DNA of 64,000 bases from Pseudothioclava sp033100795. Its GTDB lineage: Bacteria > Pseudomonadota > Alphaproteobacteria > Rhodobacterales > Rhodobacteraceae. The stretch is taken from contig NZ_JAWLVI010000007.1 of assembly GCF_033100795.1 (NCBI RefSeq), forward strand, positions 50,068-114,067, read 5' to 3'. A model generated the notes under the pieces. It was not told the origin of the DNA. It searched no databases and saw only the letters and a list, made by a program, of their open reading frames with translations. This document shows positions 1 to 9,037 of the stretch, in pieces. Made by a program: the position numbers and the translations under genes. Each line of letters begins with the position of its first letter. The first letter of the stretch is position 1.

Positions 1-2
1 GT

Positions 3-191
3 AGCGGTCAGGCCGAGGGAGCGCACGCCTTCCCGCCCGAGACCAACCTGCCTCGGCGGTGGGCGGCGGCGCGCGGCTATACCAGCGCGCGGCAGGATGA
101 CGAAAAGATCAAGCTGCCGAAAGTGCCCAAACCCAAGATGCCATCGGTGAAAAAGACCAAAAAGAAGCCGACCAAAGGGGAGGGCAAATAA
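3..191 (+). CDS. mrpA: C-terminal end of Mrp/Pha cation antiporter subunit A (partial)
   Basis: Open frame entering from the left edge, only its last 62 residues visible. It ends in a very lysine-rich cytoplasmic tail (KKTKKKPTKGEGK). The stop overlaps the start of the next gene as TAATG, so the two are translationally coupled. Identity rests mainly on context: in Mrp/Pha operons the large subunit A (often fused to B in alphaproteobacteria) directly precedes subunit C. The tail itself carries no diagnostic motif. Confidence 0.7.
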   Translation, partial: SGQAEGAHAFPPETNLPRRWAAARGYTSARQDDEKIKLPKVPKPKMPSVKKTKKKPTKGEGK

Positions 192-541
192 TGGAAGCGC
201 TTGTAGCCAGCGCCGTTGGCGTAATGACCGCTGCCGGGATTTACCTGATCCTTCGGTTGCGCACTTTCCCTGTGGTTCTGGGGATGTCGATGCTCTCTTA
301 TGCGGTAAACATCTTCCTGTTTGCGACGGGGCGTCTGGCGGTGAACCTGCCGCCAATCCTTGATCACGCGGGCGCTGCCACGGCGGGCTATACCGACCCG
401 ATTCCGCAAGCACTTGTGCTGACGGCGATCGTGATTTCCTTCGGGATGACGGCGGTTGTTGTGATGCTGGCGCTTGGTGCCTTTATCGAGGCGGGTGACG
501 ATCTGATCGACCTCGACGAGACCGAGGAGGCCGGCCAATGA
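191..541 (+). CDS. mrpC: Na+/H+ (K+/H+) antiporter subunit C, MrpC/PhaC
   Basis: A 116-residue protein with three hydrophobic segments, the size and layout of MrpC, a homologue of the NuoK subunit of complex I. MrpC is a small integral subunit of the hetero-oligomeric Mrp antiporter, which exports Na+ or K+ in exchange for protons and supports pH and salt homeostasis. The PIPQALVLTAIVISF stretch near residue 75 is typical of the family. It overlaps the upstream subunit by TAATG and the downstream subunit by ATGA, so it is cotranslated with both. The acidic C-terminus (DLIDLDETEE) is probably cytoplasmic. Confidence 0.93.
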   Translation: MEALVASAVGVMTAAGIYLILRLRTFPVVLGMSMLSYAVNIFLFATGRLAVNLPPILDHAGAATAGYTDPIPQALVLTAIVISFGMTAVVVMLALGAFIEAGDDLIDLDETEEAGQ

Positions 542-2145
542 TGTCGCATCTGATGATTGCGCCGGTCGTCATTCCGGCCTTCCTTGCGCCGCTGATCGTT
601 TTGTGGATGCGCTTCGATCTGCGCACGCAGCGGGTGTTCTCTGTCGCGGGGATGGTGGTTCTGGTCGGGCTGGCGCTGGCGCTGGCGTCTTCCGCCAGCG
701 TGAACCCGCCCGAAGTCTATAAGCTGGGCAACTGGGAGGCGCCTTTCGGCATCGTTCTGGTGCTGGACCGGCTCTCGGCGCTGATGCTGGTGCTGACTGC
801 GGTTCTGGGGCTGGTGGTGGTGCTTTATGCCATCGGCTCGGGCTGGGACAAGCGCGGCTGGCATTTCCACTCGCTGATGCAGTTCCAGATGATGGGCCTG
901 AATGGCGCATTCCTGACGGGCGACGCGTTCAACCTGTTCGTGTTCTTCGAGGTGCTGCTGATCGCCTCGTATGGCCTGATGATCCACTCGGGAGGGCAAA
1001 AGCGCCTGAAAGCAGGCGTGCAATATGTGGTCTATAACCTGGCCGGATCAACCCTGTTCCTGTTTGCGCTTGGCACGATCTATTCGGTGACGGGCACGGT
1101 CTCGATGGCGGATCTGGCGCAGAAGGTGGCGATGATGCCTGCCGATGACACCGCGCTTTTGCGTGTGGCGGCGGTGCTGTTGATGCTGGTCTTTGCGGTC
1201 AAGGCGGCGCTGGTGCCGTTCCAGTTCTGGCTGCCCGCGACCTATACAAATGCGCCCGGTCCGGTTGCGGCGCTGTTTGCGATCATGACCAAGGTCGGAG
1301 TCTACGCGATTATCCGCATCTATACGATGGTGTTTCCCATTGGCGGCACGACCGGCACACTGGCGCAGGATGTGCTGATGCCTGCGGCGCTGGTATCACT
1401 TGTTATCGGGATGGTCGGTGTTCTGGGCGCGCGTGATCTGGGCCGAACGGTGGCCTATGCGGTGATCGGCTCGGTCGGCACGATGATGCTGGCGTTCAGC
1501 CAGTTCACGCAGGCTGCGACGGGGGCGGGGCTTTACTATATGGTCCATTCGACGCTGGCTGCTGCGGCGCTGTTCCTGATTGTCGATCTGGTGAAAGAGC
1601 GGCGCGGGGCGGCGGGTCTGGCCATCACGCCTGCGCCGAAGACCCTGACGCATGGCCTGCTGGCGGCGCTGTTCTTTGTGGGGGCTATCGCGATGGCGGG
1701 GATGCCGCCCTTGTCGGGCTTCCTTGGCAAGCTGATGATCCTCGACGCGCTGCGCGGTGAATGGACGATCTGGGCGGTGATCCTTGTGACCTCGCTGATT
1801 GCGATTGTGGGCTTTGGCCGCGCAGGTTCGACCGTGTTCTGGAAGGCCTACGCGACCGAGGGCGATCCGCCCGAGGGGCCGCGCGATGCCTCGGCGCCGG
1901 GGTTGGCATTTGTGGCCGCCGGGGCGCTGATCGCGGGGTTGGTCGCGCTGACCGTTTTTGCCGGACCGGCGACGGGCTGGCTGCGGGTAACCGCTGACCA
2001 GTTGCACCATCCGCAAGCCTATATCGGCGCGGTGATGGATGGCGCCTATGAGCGCGCGGCCGAGGCGCAAGCCGAAGGCGCGGCGTTGATGGGCCACGGC
2101 GAGACCGAAGCCACGGGGCACGAAGCCCCCGCAGCGGCGCATTGA
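538..2145 (+). CDS. mrpD: Antiporter subunit D, MrpD/PhaD
   Basis: A 535-residue, strongly hydrophobic protein of the proton-antiporting Mrp membrane subunits, homologous to NuoL/M/N of complex I. The core signature is visible around residues 220-245, with lysine and proline in a membrane helix (VKAALVPFQFWLP) followed by TNAPGPVAALF. With MrpA it is thought to form the ion path. The start overlaps mrpC by 4 nt. A histidine- and glutamate-rich C-terminal tail of about 40 residues follows the last membrane helix. Confidence 0.95.
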   Translation: MMSHLMIAPVVIPAFLAPLIVLWMRFDLRTQRVFSVAGMVVLVGLALALASSASVNPPEVYKLGNWEAPFGIVLVLDRLSALMLVLTAVLGLVVVLYAIGSGWDKRGWHFHSLMQFQMMGLNGAFLTGDAFNLFVFFEVLLIASYGLMIHSGGQKRLKAGVQYVVYNLAGSTLFLFALGTIYSVTGTVSMADLAQKVAMMPADDTALLRVAAVLLMLVFAVKAALVPFQFWLPATYTNAPGPVAALFAIMTKVGVYAIIRIYTMVFPIGGTTGTLAQDVLMPAALVSLVIGMVGVLGARDLGRTVAYAVIGSVGTMMLAFSQFTQAATGAGLYYMVHSTLAAAALFLIVDLVKERRGAAGLAITPAPKTLTHGLLAALFFVGAIAMAGMPPLSGFLGKLMILDALRGEWTIWAVILVTSLIAIVGFGRAGSTVFWKAYATEGDPPEGPRDASAPGLAFVAAGALIAGLVALTVFAGPATGWLRVTADQLHHPQAYIGAVMDGAYERAAEAQAEGAALMGHGETEATGHEAPAAAH

Positions 2146-2159
2146 GGGAGGGCTGAACC

Positions 2160-2651
2160 ATGCTACGCAAACTCTTTCCCCACCCGCATCTGACGATCCT
2201 CCTGACGGTGGTCTGGCTGTTGCTGGCCAATGCCTATACGCTGAACTCGCTGGTATTCGGTCTGCTGATGGGGCTTGTGATCCCGTGGATTACCGCGCCC
2301 TACTGGCCGGATCGCCCGATCATCCGCAATGTGCCGAAGATCCTCGAATATATCGCGATCGTGTTCTACGACATCGTTATGTCGAACATCGCGGTGGCGA
2401 AGATCGTGCTGTTCTTGCCGAATTCGAAGCTGCAACCCGCCTGGGTTTCGGTGCCGCTGGACCTGCATGAACCCGAGGCGATTACCGTTCTGGCTGGCAC
2501 GATCACCATGACGCCCGGCACCCTGACCGCCGAGGTTGCGGCGGATGGGCATTCGCTTCTGGTGCATTGCCTCCATGCGCCCGACCCTGACGGGGTGCGC
2601 GACGACATCAAGGCGCGCTACGAGCGCAGGCTGAAGGAGATTTTCGAATGA
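2160..2651 (+). CDS. mrpE: Antiporter subunit E, MrpE/PhaE
   Basis: A 163-residue protein with two N-terminal membrane helices and a cytoplasmic C-terminal half, the normal layout of MrpE, which supports complex assembly and activity. The conserved AGTITMTPGTLT motif near residue 115 is diagnostic. It sits 14 nt after mrpD with a GAGGGAGGG ribosome-binding stretch, and its stop overlaps the mrpF start by 4 nt. Confidence 0.94.
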   Translation: MLRKLFPHPHLTILLTVVWLLLANAYTLNSLVFGLLMGLVIPWITAPYWPDRPIIRNVPKILEYIAIVFYDIVMSNIAVAKIVLFLPNSKLQPAWVSVPLDLHEPEAITVLAGTITMTPGTLTAEVAADGHSLLVHCLHAPDPDGVRDDIKARYERRLKEIFE

Positions 2652-2917
2652 TCACCTACGCGCTTATGTTTGCTATCGGCTGTTATGCGGTCGCGCTTTT
2701 GTTCAACCTCTACCGTGTGGTGCAATCGCCCGGTGTCACCGACCGCGTGCTGGCGCTGGATACGATGGCGGTGAATGCGATTGCGCTTTTGGTGCTGTTC
2801 GGCATCTGGGAAGGCACGGCGATCTTTTTCGAAGCCTCGATCCTTTATGCGATGACAGGGTTCGTCGCGACCGTGGCCTATGCGAAGTTCCTGCTTCGCG
2901 GCGACATCATCGAGTGA
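2648..2917 (+). CDS. mrpF: Antiporter subunit F, MrpF/PhaF
   Basis: An 89-residue protein with three membrane helices, as expected for MrpF. It contains the family's GVTDRVLALDTM segment near residue 34, where conserved acidic and arginine residues lie at the membrane face. The start overlaps the mrpE stop (ATGA), and mrpG begins 7 nt after its stop. Confidence 0.94.
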   Translation: MITYALMFAIGCYAVALLFNLYRVVQSPGVTDRVLALDTMAVNAIALLVLFGIWEGTAIFFEASILYAMTGFVATVAYAKFLLRGDIIE

Positions 2918-2924
2918 GGGCGTG

Positions 2925-3323
2925 ATGGAACTGTTCTGGGAAATCCTGGTCTCGGCGCTGCTGGTAATCGGCGGGTTCTTTGGCCTTGTCGGCAGCTACG
3001 GTCTGGTGAAGCTGCCTGATCCGATGACGCGCCTTCACGCCCCGACCAAAGCAGCGACGCTTGGCGTTGGCGGGGTGCTGATCGCGTCGATGGTCTATTT
3101 CGCGGTGTTCAAGGGGCATCTGTCGCTGCACGAGCTGATGATAACGATCTTCATCTTCCTGACGGCCCCGATCTCGGCGCATTTCCTGTCGAAAGCCAAT
3201 ATCTTCCATGACTGGCCTGCCGATAAGCTGCCGCGCCCCGAGGGCGATGGGCAATGGGCCGTGCATGAGGTCGAATCCGACACCTCGGCCGAGGAACTGC
3301 TGGAAGCCGAAGAAAACAGCTAA
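2925..3323 (+). CDS. mrpG: Antiporter subunit G, MrpG/PhaG
   Basis: A 132-residue last subunit of the Mrp complex with three membrane helices. The conserved PDPMTRLHAPTKAATLGV segment at residues 30-50 identifies the family. I chose ATG 2925 because GAGGG lies just upstream and translation from it gives the usual N-terminus (MELFWEI). An in-frame start 45 nt upstream would sit inside mrpF. The C-terminal tail is acidic (ELLEAEENS). The operon ends at the hairpin that follows. Confidence 0.93.
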   Translation: MELFWEILVSALLVIGGFFGLVGSYGLVKLPDPMTRLHAPTKAATLGVGGVLIASMVYFAVFKGHLSLHELMITIFIFLTAPISAHFLSKANIFHDWPADKLPRPEGDGQWAVHEVESDTSAEELLEAEENS

Positions 3324-3335
3324 GCCGGAAACAAA

Positions 3336-3359
3336 AAAGCCCCGCTTCGGCGGGGCTTT
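3336..3359. terminator. Bidirectional terminator between mrpG and dapA
   Basis: Perfect 10-bp stem AAAGCCCCGC / GCGGGGCTTT with a stable TTCG tetraloop, with A-rich sequence on the left and T-rich sequence on the right. It lies between two convergent genes, so it can stop transcription from both sides. Confidence 0.9.
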
Positions 3360-3380
3360 CGTTTGCTCTGGCTTCGGGCC

Positions 3381-4253
3381 TTAGATCAGGCCCGCATGTG
3401 TCATGGCCGCGTCGATCTTGGCTTTGGTCGCGTCGGTCAGGCCGACCAGCGGCAGGCGGACCTCTTCCGAACACAGCCCCAGCTTCGAGAGCGCATATTT
3501 CGCACCCGCCACACCCGGCTCAAGGAAGATCGCGATGTGCAGCGGCATCAGCAGATCCTGATACTCCAGCGCTTTGGCGTAATCGCCCGCAAGAGTCGCC
3601 GCCTGCATCTGCGCGCACAGCTTCGGCGCGACGTTGGCCGTGACCGAGATACAGCCCACCCCGCCCATCGCGTTAAAGCCGACAGCCGTCGCATCCTCGC
3701 CCGAAAGCTGGATGAAATCGGTGCCACAGGTCAGGCGTTGCTTGGCCACGCGGGCCAGATCGCCGGTGGCATCCTTGACGCCCACGATCCGCGGAAGTTT
3801 CGCCAGTTCGCCCATGGTTTCGGGCGACATATCGACAACCGAACGGCCGGGGATGTTGTAGATGATGATCGGAAGGTCCGCAGCATCATGCATCGCGGTG
3901 AAATGCGCGATCAGACCAGCCTGCGTCGGCTTGTTGTAATAGGGCGTCACGACAAGGGCCGCGTCGGCGCCAGCGGCTTTGGCGTGCCGGATCAGGCCAA
4001 TGCCTTCTTGCGTGTAGTTCGAACCCGCGCCCGCGATGATCTTGATGCGGCCAGCGGCGGCTTTCACCACTTCGGACACCACAAGGTTGTGCTCGTCATG
4101 GCTGAGCGTCGGGCTTTCGCCCGTGGTGCCGACCGGAACCAGACCGTCGCTGCCCTGCTCGACATGCCATTCGACAAGTTTCTTGAGCGCGTCCAGATCC
4201 AGCTCGCCGTTCGTGAACGGCGTGATGAGTGCGGGGATGGACCCTTTGAACAT
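3381..4253 (-). CDS. dapA: 4-hydroxy-tetrahydrodipicolinate synthase
   Basis: A 290-residue class I aldolase that condenses pyruvate with aspartate semialdehyde, the first committed step to lysine and diaminopimelate in the cytoplasm. The pyruvate-binding GTTGES (residues 42-47), the catalytic tyrosine in IIIYNIPG (Tyr132) and the Schiff-base lysine in GVKDATG (Lys160) are all present. Length matches the E. coli enzyme. The pathway partner dapB is at 58.3 kb. It is divergent from the transglycosylase gene, with 141 nt between the starts. Confidence 0.97.
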   Translation of the reverse strand: MFKGSIPALITPFTNGELDLDALKKLVEWHVEQGSDGLVPVGTTGESPTLSHDEHNLVVSEVVKAAAGRIKIIAGAGSNYTQEGIGLIRHAKAAGADAALVVTPYYNKPTQAGLIAHFTAMHDAADLPIIIYNIPGRSVVDMSPETMGELAKLPRIVGVKDATGDLARVAKQRLTCGTDFIQLSGEDATAVGFNAMGGVGCISVTANVAPKLCAQMQAATLAGDYAKALEYQDLLMPLHIAIFLEPGVAGAKYALSKLGLCSEEVRLPLVGLTDATKAKIDAAMTHAGLI

Positions 4254-4394
4254 GACACGCTCCTTTGTGTGGGGTCGGGCTGGATTCGCCCGGTTGAAAT
4301 CGGGCGGACATTATGCGAGCGCGCGCCGCTTGCCAACTTGTGAATTGATCCCGCGCGCCAGACAGGGCAGGTTTGGGAAAAACAAAGAGCAGAT

Positions 4395-6335
4395 ATGATG
4401 ATCCGAGCCCTTTCCGCCGCTGCCCTTCTGGGGGCGAATCTGTGCCTTGCGACCGCTGCGCAGGCACAAGAGGCGAATGCGCCCGCCCTGGCCGAAGCGC
4501 TGGCGGCGGCGCGGGCGGAAAACTGGGATGGCGCGCTGGCGAAGGGCAGGCTGTCGGGCGTTCTGGGGTTTGATCTGGTCGAATGGCAGCGCCTGCGCGC
4601 GGGCGAGGGCAGCTTTGCCGATTACGCCGATTTTGCGGGGCGCCGAGCCAATTGGCCGGGGATAGATCTGCTGCGCAAGAAGGGCGAGGCAACGCTGGCA
4701 GAGGCATCGCCTGCGGCTGTGGTGGCCTATTTCGGATCACATGCGCCGCAAACGGGCGAGGGGGCGATTGCCCTTGTCGATGCGCTGCTCTCGCTCGGGC
4801 GGAAAACCCAAGCCGCGCAGGTGGCCGAAGCCGCGTGGCGCGATCTGGAACTGAGTGACGACGAACACGCAGCCTTTCTGGCCAAGCACGAAGCGTTGCT
4901 TTCACCCCATCACGGCGGGCGGATGCAGGTGATGCTGGATCGGGGAGACCTGAAAGACGCGCGCCGTCTGGTCGATCTGGTGACCTCGGGGACGCAGGCC
5001 GTTGCGACGGCGCGCATCGCGCTACAGGCGCGCGAGGACGGGGTGGATGCGCTGATAACGGCGATCCCCGAGCGGATGCTTGGCTCATACGGGCTGGCGC
5101 GCGACCGCGCGGTCTGGCGCTGGCGCAAAAGCTTTGAGGATGGCGCGGCGGATATTCTGCTTGAACGGTCTGTTTCGGCGGACACTCTGGGTGACCCTGA
5201 TCTTTGGGCCGATGTGCGCAAGCGCATGGCGCGGTGGGATCTGCGCAGGGGCGATGCGCGGCGCGCCTATAAGATTGCAGCGCGGCACCGGCTGGCCTCG
5301 CGCGGGGGGGATTATATCGAGCTGGAGTGGCTGGCGGGGTTTGCGGCGCTGAAGTTGGGGGATGCCCCCACGGCGGTCAAGCACTTCACCGCGATGCAGG
5401 CGCAAGGGACGATCCCGACGACCATCTCGCGCGCGGGTTTCTGGCTGGGACGGGCGCAAGAGGCGGCGGGCAATGGCGCTGCGGCGCAGGCGGCCTATCA
5501 AAGCGCGGCGGCCCATGTCGAAACCTTCTATGGTCGTCTGGCGGCCGAAAAGCTGAACCTTGACGAATCTAACCACTTTGCCGCCGATGTTGCGGTGCCG
5601 AACTGGCGGCAGGCTGATTTCACCCGCTCGACGGTATTTGCAGCGGCGCAACTGTTGCAGCAGGCGGGCGATGATGCGCTGGCAGAGCGGTTTATCCTCC
5701 ACCTCGACGAGGGACTGACGCGAACCGACACCGAGGCGCTGGTCGGGCTTGCGGTCGAATGGGGCAACGCGCATCTGATGCTGACGCTGGCAAAACGCGC
5801 GTCCTTTGAGGGCAAGGATCTGATGCCCGCGCTGTATCCAATGCCGACTTTCGCAACCTCTGATCTGGGGGTTCCGGCTGAGCTGGCACTGGCCATCGCG
5901 CGGCAGGAAAGCGAGTTCGATTATCGTGCCGTCAGCTATGTTGGTGCGCGGGGGCTGATGCAGCTGATGCCCGAGACCGCCAAAATGATGGCCGCGCAAC
6001 AGGGCGTCCCCTACGATCTGGCGCGCCTGACCGAAGACCCGCATTACAACGCGCAACTTGGTGGGGCTTATCTCAAGGGGCTGCGCGACGAGTTCGGATC
6101 ATCGCCGCTGTTGATCGCGGCGGGCTACAACGCTGGCCCCGGCCGCCCGCGCCGCTGGATCGAGGAGATGGGCGATCCGCGCAAAGGGGCGGTCGATCTG
6201 GCCGAATGGGTCGAGATGATCCCCTTCGACGAAACCCGCAACTATGTGCAGCGCGTGTCCGAGGCGATGCCGATGTATCGTCAGCGCCTTGGCGGGGCGC
6301 CGGTGCGGTTTAGCGACGAATTGCGCGGGCGCTAA
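4395..6335 (+). CDS. slt: Soluble lytic murein transglycosylase (Slt family)
   Basis: A 646-residue periplasmic enzyme with an N-terminal signal peptide (about residues 1-24, ending ATAAQA), a long helical solenoid and a C-terminal SLT catalytic domain. The catalytic glutamate is Glu505 in ARQESEFDYRA, followed by GARGLMQLMPETA and later YNAGPGR. It cleaves the glycan strands of peptidoglycan and forms 1,6-anhydro-muropeptides. Its stop overlaps the stop of the convergent transporter gene by 4 nt. Confidence 0.95.
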   Translation: MMIRALSAAALLGANLCLATAAQAQEANAPALAEALAAARAENWDGALAKGRLSGVLGFDLVEWQRLRAGEGSFADYADFAGRRANWPGIDLLRKKGEATLAEASPAAVVAYFGSHAPQTGEGAIALVDALLSLGRKTQAAQVAEAAWRDLELSDDEHAAFLAKHEALLSPHHGGRMQVMLDRGDLKDARRLVDLVTSGTQAVATARIALQAREDGVDALITAIPERMLGSYGLARDRAVWRWRKSFEDGAADILLERSVSADTLGDPDLWADVRKRMARWDLRRGDARRAYKIAARHRLASRGGDYIELEWLAGFAALKLGDAPTAVKHFTAMQAQGTIPTTISRAGFWLGRAQEAAGNGAAAQAAYQSAAAHVETFYGRLAAEKLNLDESNHFAADVAVPNWRQADFTRSTVFAAAQLLQQAGDDALAERFILHLDEGLTRTDTEALVGLAVEWGNAHLMLTLAKRASFEGKDLMPALYPMPTFATSDLGVPAELALAIARQESEFDYRAVSYVGARGLMQLMPETAKMMAAQQGVPYDLARLTEDPHYNAQLGGAYLKGLRDEFGSSPLLIAAGYNAGPGRPRRWIEEMGDPRKGAVDLAEWVEMIPFDETRNYVQRVSEAMPMYRQRLGGAPVRFSDELRGR

Positions 6336-7207
6336 GCCCCGCGTGCTTTCTTGCGGGCGCGCAGAAGGGTGAACACCCCCGCGCCCGCCACAACTGCGGC
6401 CCCGATGGCGACGTTGGTCTTTAGCGTCTCGCCAAAGACGAAGATCCCCAGCACCGTGGCAAAGACAAGCTGCAGATAGGCGAAGGGCTGGATCGCGGAA
6501 GCCTCGGCCACCTCGTAGGCGCGGATCAGCAGGTAATGCCCAAGCGAGGCCGATATACATAAAACCACCATCCACCCCCAATCGGGGCCGCTCATCGGCT
6601 CCCAGTGCCAGATGCCGATGATGGTGATGATGATCGCGCCTACAACCCCCGTGTAGAAAAACGACACCGACGCCGGATCGACCCGCCCCACATAGCGCGT
6701 GAGCAGCGAATAAAGCGCAAACAGGAAGGCCGAAACCAACGGGATCAACGCATAGGGCGAGAACACCCCCACCCCCGGTTGCAGGATAATCATCACGCCG
6801 ACAAAGCCGATCCCGATGGCCACCAGCCTGCGCCAGCCAACTTTCTCGTGCAGAACGGGGCCGGAAAGCGCGGTCACCAGCAACGGGTAGCAGGCGAAAA
6901 CCGCGTGGCTCTCGACCAGCCCCAGATAGACGAAGCCCTGCACCATGATGATCACCTCGACCACCAGCACCGCCGAGCGGAACACCTGCATCCACGGCAG
7001 CCCCGAGCGCGTGGCGCGGCGGATGCCTCCGGGGGCGCGGGCTGCTATGACGGTCACGAAAATAGCGAAGAACCAATAGCGCACCATCAGCGTCATGTAG
7101 ACGTTGTAGGTCTCGGCCAGATGGCGTGAGATACCGTCTTGCATCGCGAAGATTAGCATTGCCGCGACCATCAGAAGGATGCCGCGAGAGGTGTGTTGTT
7201 CAGCCAT
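6332..7207 (-). CDS. EamA-family (drug/metabolite) transporter
   Basis: About 291 residues with ten predicted membrane helices arranged as two EamA repeats, the normal layout of the drug/metabolite transporter superfamily in the inner membrane. The substrate cannot be read from sequence. I prefer the start MAEQHTSRG at 7207. It overlaps the end of mnmD by 8 nt, so the two are probably coupled. A longer frame would extend 20 residues further into mnmD. The stop overlaps the slt stop. Confidence 0.88.
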   Translation of the reverse strand: MAEQHTSRGILLMVAAMLIFAMQDGISRHLAETYNVYMTLMVRYWFFAIFVTVIAARAPGGIRRATRSGLPWMQVFRSAVLVVEVIIMVQGFVYLGLVESHAVFACYPLLVTALSGPVLHEKVGWRRLVAIGIGFVGVMIILQPGVGVFSPYALIPLVSAFLFALYSLLTRYVGRVDPASVSFFYTGVVGAIIITIIGIWHWEPMSGPDWGWMVVLCISASLGHYLLIRAYEVAEASAIQPFAYLQLVFATVLGIFVFGETLKTNVAIGAAVVAGAGVFTLLRARKKARGA

Positions 7208-7874
7208 TCCTGACCCCGAGAGACATATGACGTTTGTGCCCGTGTCCTGCTTCGCGCGTGACCTCAAACCCGGCGGCGCTAAGGTTGCGGCGCACGAAAC
7301 CGGCGGCGGTGTAGGTGGCGAAGGAGCCGTGCGGCGCGGTGTGTGCCCCGACTTGCGCCATCAGGTCTTCGCCCCAGAGTTCGGGGTTTTTGGCGGGCGA
7401 AAACCCGTCCAGAAACCACGCATCGGCCTTGCCCGGCCATGCCGCCAGCGTGTCGCGGGCGTCGCCGATAATCACCTCGACCTCCAACGGGCCAAAGGCA
7501 AAGCGGGTTTGCCCCGCTGCCCATGCCGCCAGAAACGGGTCGGCAATTGCGCGCGCCTGTGGAAAGGCCTCCAGCGCGCGGGAAATCTCGGGGGCGGACA
7601 TCGGGAATGCCTCGAAGCTGGTGAACCCGACCCGCATCCCCTCGGGCACGATCAGCGCGAGCGCCAGCATGTTCAGCCCCGTGCCAAAGCCCAATTCCGC
7701 TACCTGAAACCCGTCGCGCAGCCGCGCAGGCAGGCGATTGCCACGCAGGAAAACATGTCGCGTTTCCTCCAGCCCGTTTGCGAGCGAGAAATAGGGGTCG
7801 TCAAAGCGGGTCGAGACGGGAATGGCCCCGTCGCGCCACTCAAGCGCGGCTTGGCTCTGGTCAGGCAGTGACAT
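7200..7874 (-). CDS. mnmD: tRNA 5-(aminomethyl)-2-thiouridine methyltransferase MnmD
   Basis: A 224-residue stand-alone homologue of the N-terminal half of E. coli MnmC (DUF752). It carries the SAM-binding motif ELGFGTGLN near residue 60 and the family segment FLDGFSPAKNPELW. MnmD methylates nm5s2U at tRNA position 34 to give mnm5s2U. In E. coli this domain is fused to an FAD oxidase. Here a homologue of the oxidase half is a separate gene transcribed divergently 54 nt away. Start MSLPDQS at 7874 matches family length. Confidence 0.92.
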   Translation of the reverse strand: MSLPDQSQAALEWRDGAIPVSTRFDDPYFSLANGLEETRHVFLRGNRLPARLRDGFQVAELGFGTGLNMLALALIVPEGMRVGFTSFEAFPMSAPEISRALEAFPQARAIADPFLAAWAAGQTRFAFGPLEVEVIIGDARDTLAAWPGKADAWFLDGFSPAKNPELWGEDLMAQVGAHTAPHGSFATYTAAGFVRRNLSAAGFEVTREAGHGHKRHMSLGVRNG

Positions 7875-7928
7875 GAAGGATAGTCCAATGGGCAAATCAG
7901 TTGCGGACAGTGGCGAAAGGGCAAGGGA

Positions 7929-8978
7929 ATGGCAAGCGGGCGCGTTGATCTGACGGTGCGGGGCGGCGGGGCTTTCGGGCTTGCGATTGCATTTGAGGCA
8001 TCACGGCGTGGTGCCAAGGTCCGGCTGATCGAGAAAGTGCGCCTCGGGGCCGGATCGTCGGGTGGCACGGTGGGGGCGCTGGCGCCGCATGTTCCTGAAC
8101 AGTGGAACCCGAAAAAGCAGTTCCAGTTCGAAAGCTTGCGGATGGCGCAAGGGTTCTGGGACGGGGTGCGCGAAGCAGGCGGGCTGGACGCGGGATACGC
8201 GCGCCTTGGCCGGATACAGCCTTTGGCCGACGAGGCTCAGGTCACGCGGGCGCGCGAGCGGGCGCAGGGTGCGGCAGAGCTGTGGCAGGGCTTTGCGGAC
8301 TGGCGCATTATGCCTGCGGACGGGTTTGGCCCCTTGGCGCCGCACAGCCCGACGGGGCTGGTGATCTATGACACGCTGAGCGCCCGCGCCGCGCCGCGCG
8401 CAGCAGGGGCCGCGATGGCGGCGGCGATTTCCGCGCTTGGTGGCGAGATCGTGATTGGCGATGCGCCCGAGGAAGGTGCGGTGGTCCACGCAACAGGCGC
8501 CAAGGGTCTGGCCGATTTGTCGGACGCATTTGGCAAGCAGGTTGGCAATGGCGTGAAGGGGCAATCGGCACTCTTGCGCTTTGACGCGGGCACCGCGCCG
8601 CAGGTCTATGCCGAGAGCCTGCATATCGTGCCCCATGCCGATGGAACGGTTGCGATCGGGTCTACCTCGGAGCGCGACTATGACGCCGCTGACAGCACCG
8701 ACGCGCAGCTTGATGCGCTGATCGAAAAGGCGCGGCGGATTTGTCCCGTTCTGTCAGAGGCTCCGGTGATCGACCGTTGGGCAGGTGTGCGCCCGCGCGC
8801 AAAATCGCGCGCGCCGATGCTGGGTGCGTGGCCGGATCGCGCGGGGCATTTCATCGCAAATGGCGGGTTCAAGATCGGCTTCGGGATGGCACCCAAGGTC
8901 GCGCAGGTGATGGTCGCTCTCGCGCTCGATGGCCACGATGCGATCCCCGAAGGGTTCCGCGTCGAAGACAACCTCTAG
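7929..8978 (+). CDS. mnmC2: FAD-dependent oxidoreductase similar to the MnmC C-terminal domain
   Basis: A 349-residue DAO-type flavoprotein with an N-terminal dinucleotide-binding motif (VRGGGAFGLA, residues 10-19) and the MnmC-like GGTVGALAPH segment. The C-terminal FAD motif resembles IANGGFKIGFGMAP. In E. coli MnmC the corresponding domain removes the carboxymethyl group from cmnm5s2U before methylation. Its position head to head with mnmD supports the same role here, but the N-terminal GGG variant and the absence of biochemical data leave room for another amine substrate. The gene symbol is a role label, not an established name. Confidence 0.82.
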   Translation: MASGRVDLTVRGGGAFGLAIAFEASRRGAKVRLIEKVRLGAGSSGGTVGALAPHVPEQWNPKKQFQFESLRMAQGFWDGVREAGGLDAGYARLGRIQPLADEAQVTRARERAQGAAELWQGFADWRIMPADGFGPLAPHSPTGLVIYDTLSARAAPRAAGAAMAAAISALGGEIVIGDAPEEGAVVHATGAKGLADLSDAFGKQVGNGVKGQSALLRFDAGTAPQVYAESLHIVPHADGTVAIGSTSERDYDAADSTDAQLDALIEKARRICPVLSEAPVIDRWAGVRPRAKSRAPMLGAWPDRAGHFIANGGFKIGFGMAPKVAQVMVALALDGHDAIPEGFRVEDNL

Positions 8979-8997
8979 CGCCAGCGGGCGCAGCCCG

Positions 8998-9032
8998 ACG
9001 AAAGGCGGGGGCTCGATGCCCGCGCCTTTCGT
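8998..9032. terminator. Hairpin between convergent mnmC2-like and gshA genes (repeat family copy A)
   Basis: Stem ACGAAAGGCG (8998-9007) pairs with CGCCTTTCGT (9023-9032). It lies between two gene ends and resembles a second hairpin at 15112-15146 in sequence as well as in fold, including flanking GGGCGCAGCC and GTAGCC. It probably serves as a bidirectional terminator. Confidence 0.75.
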
Positions 9033-9037
9033 AGCCC

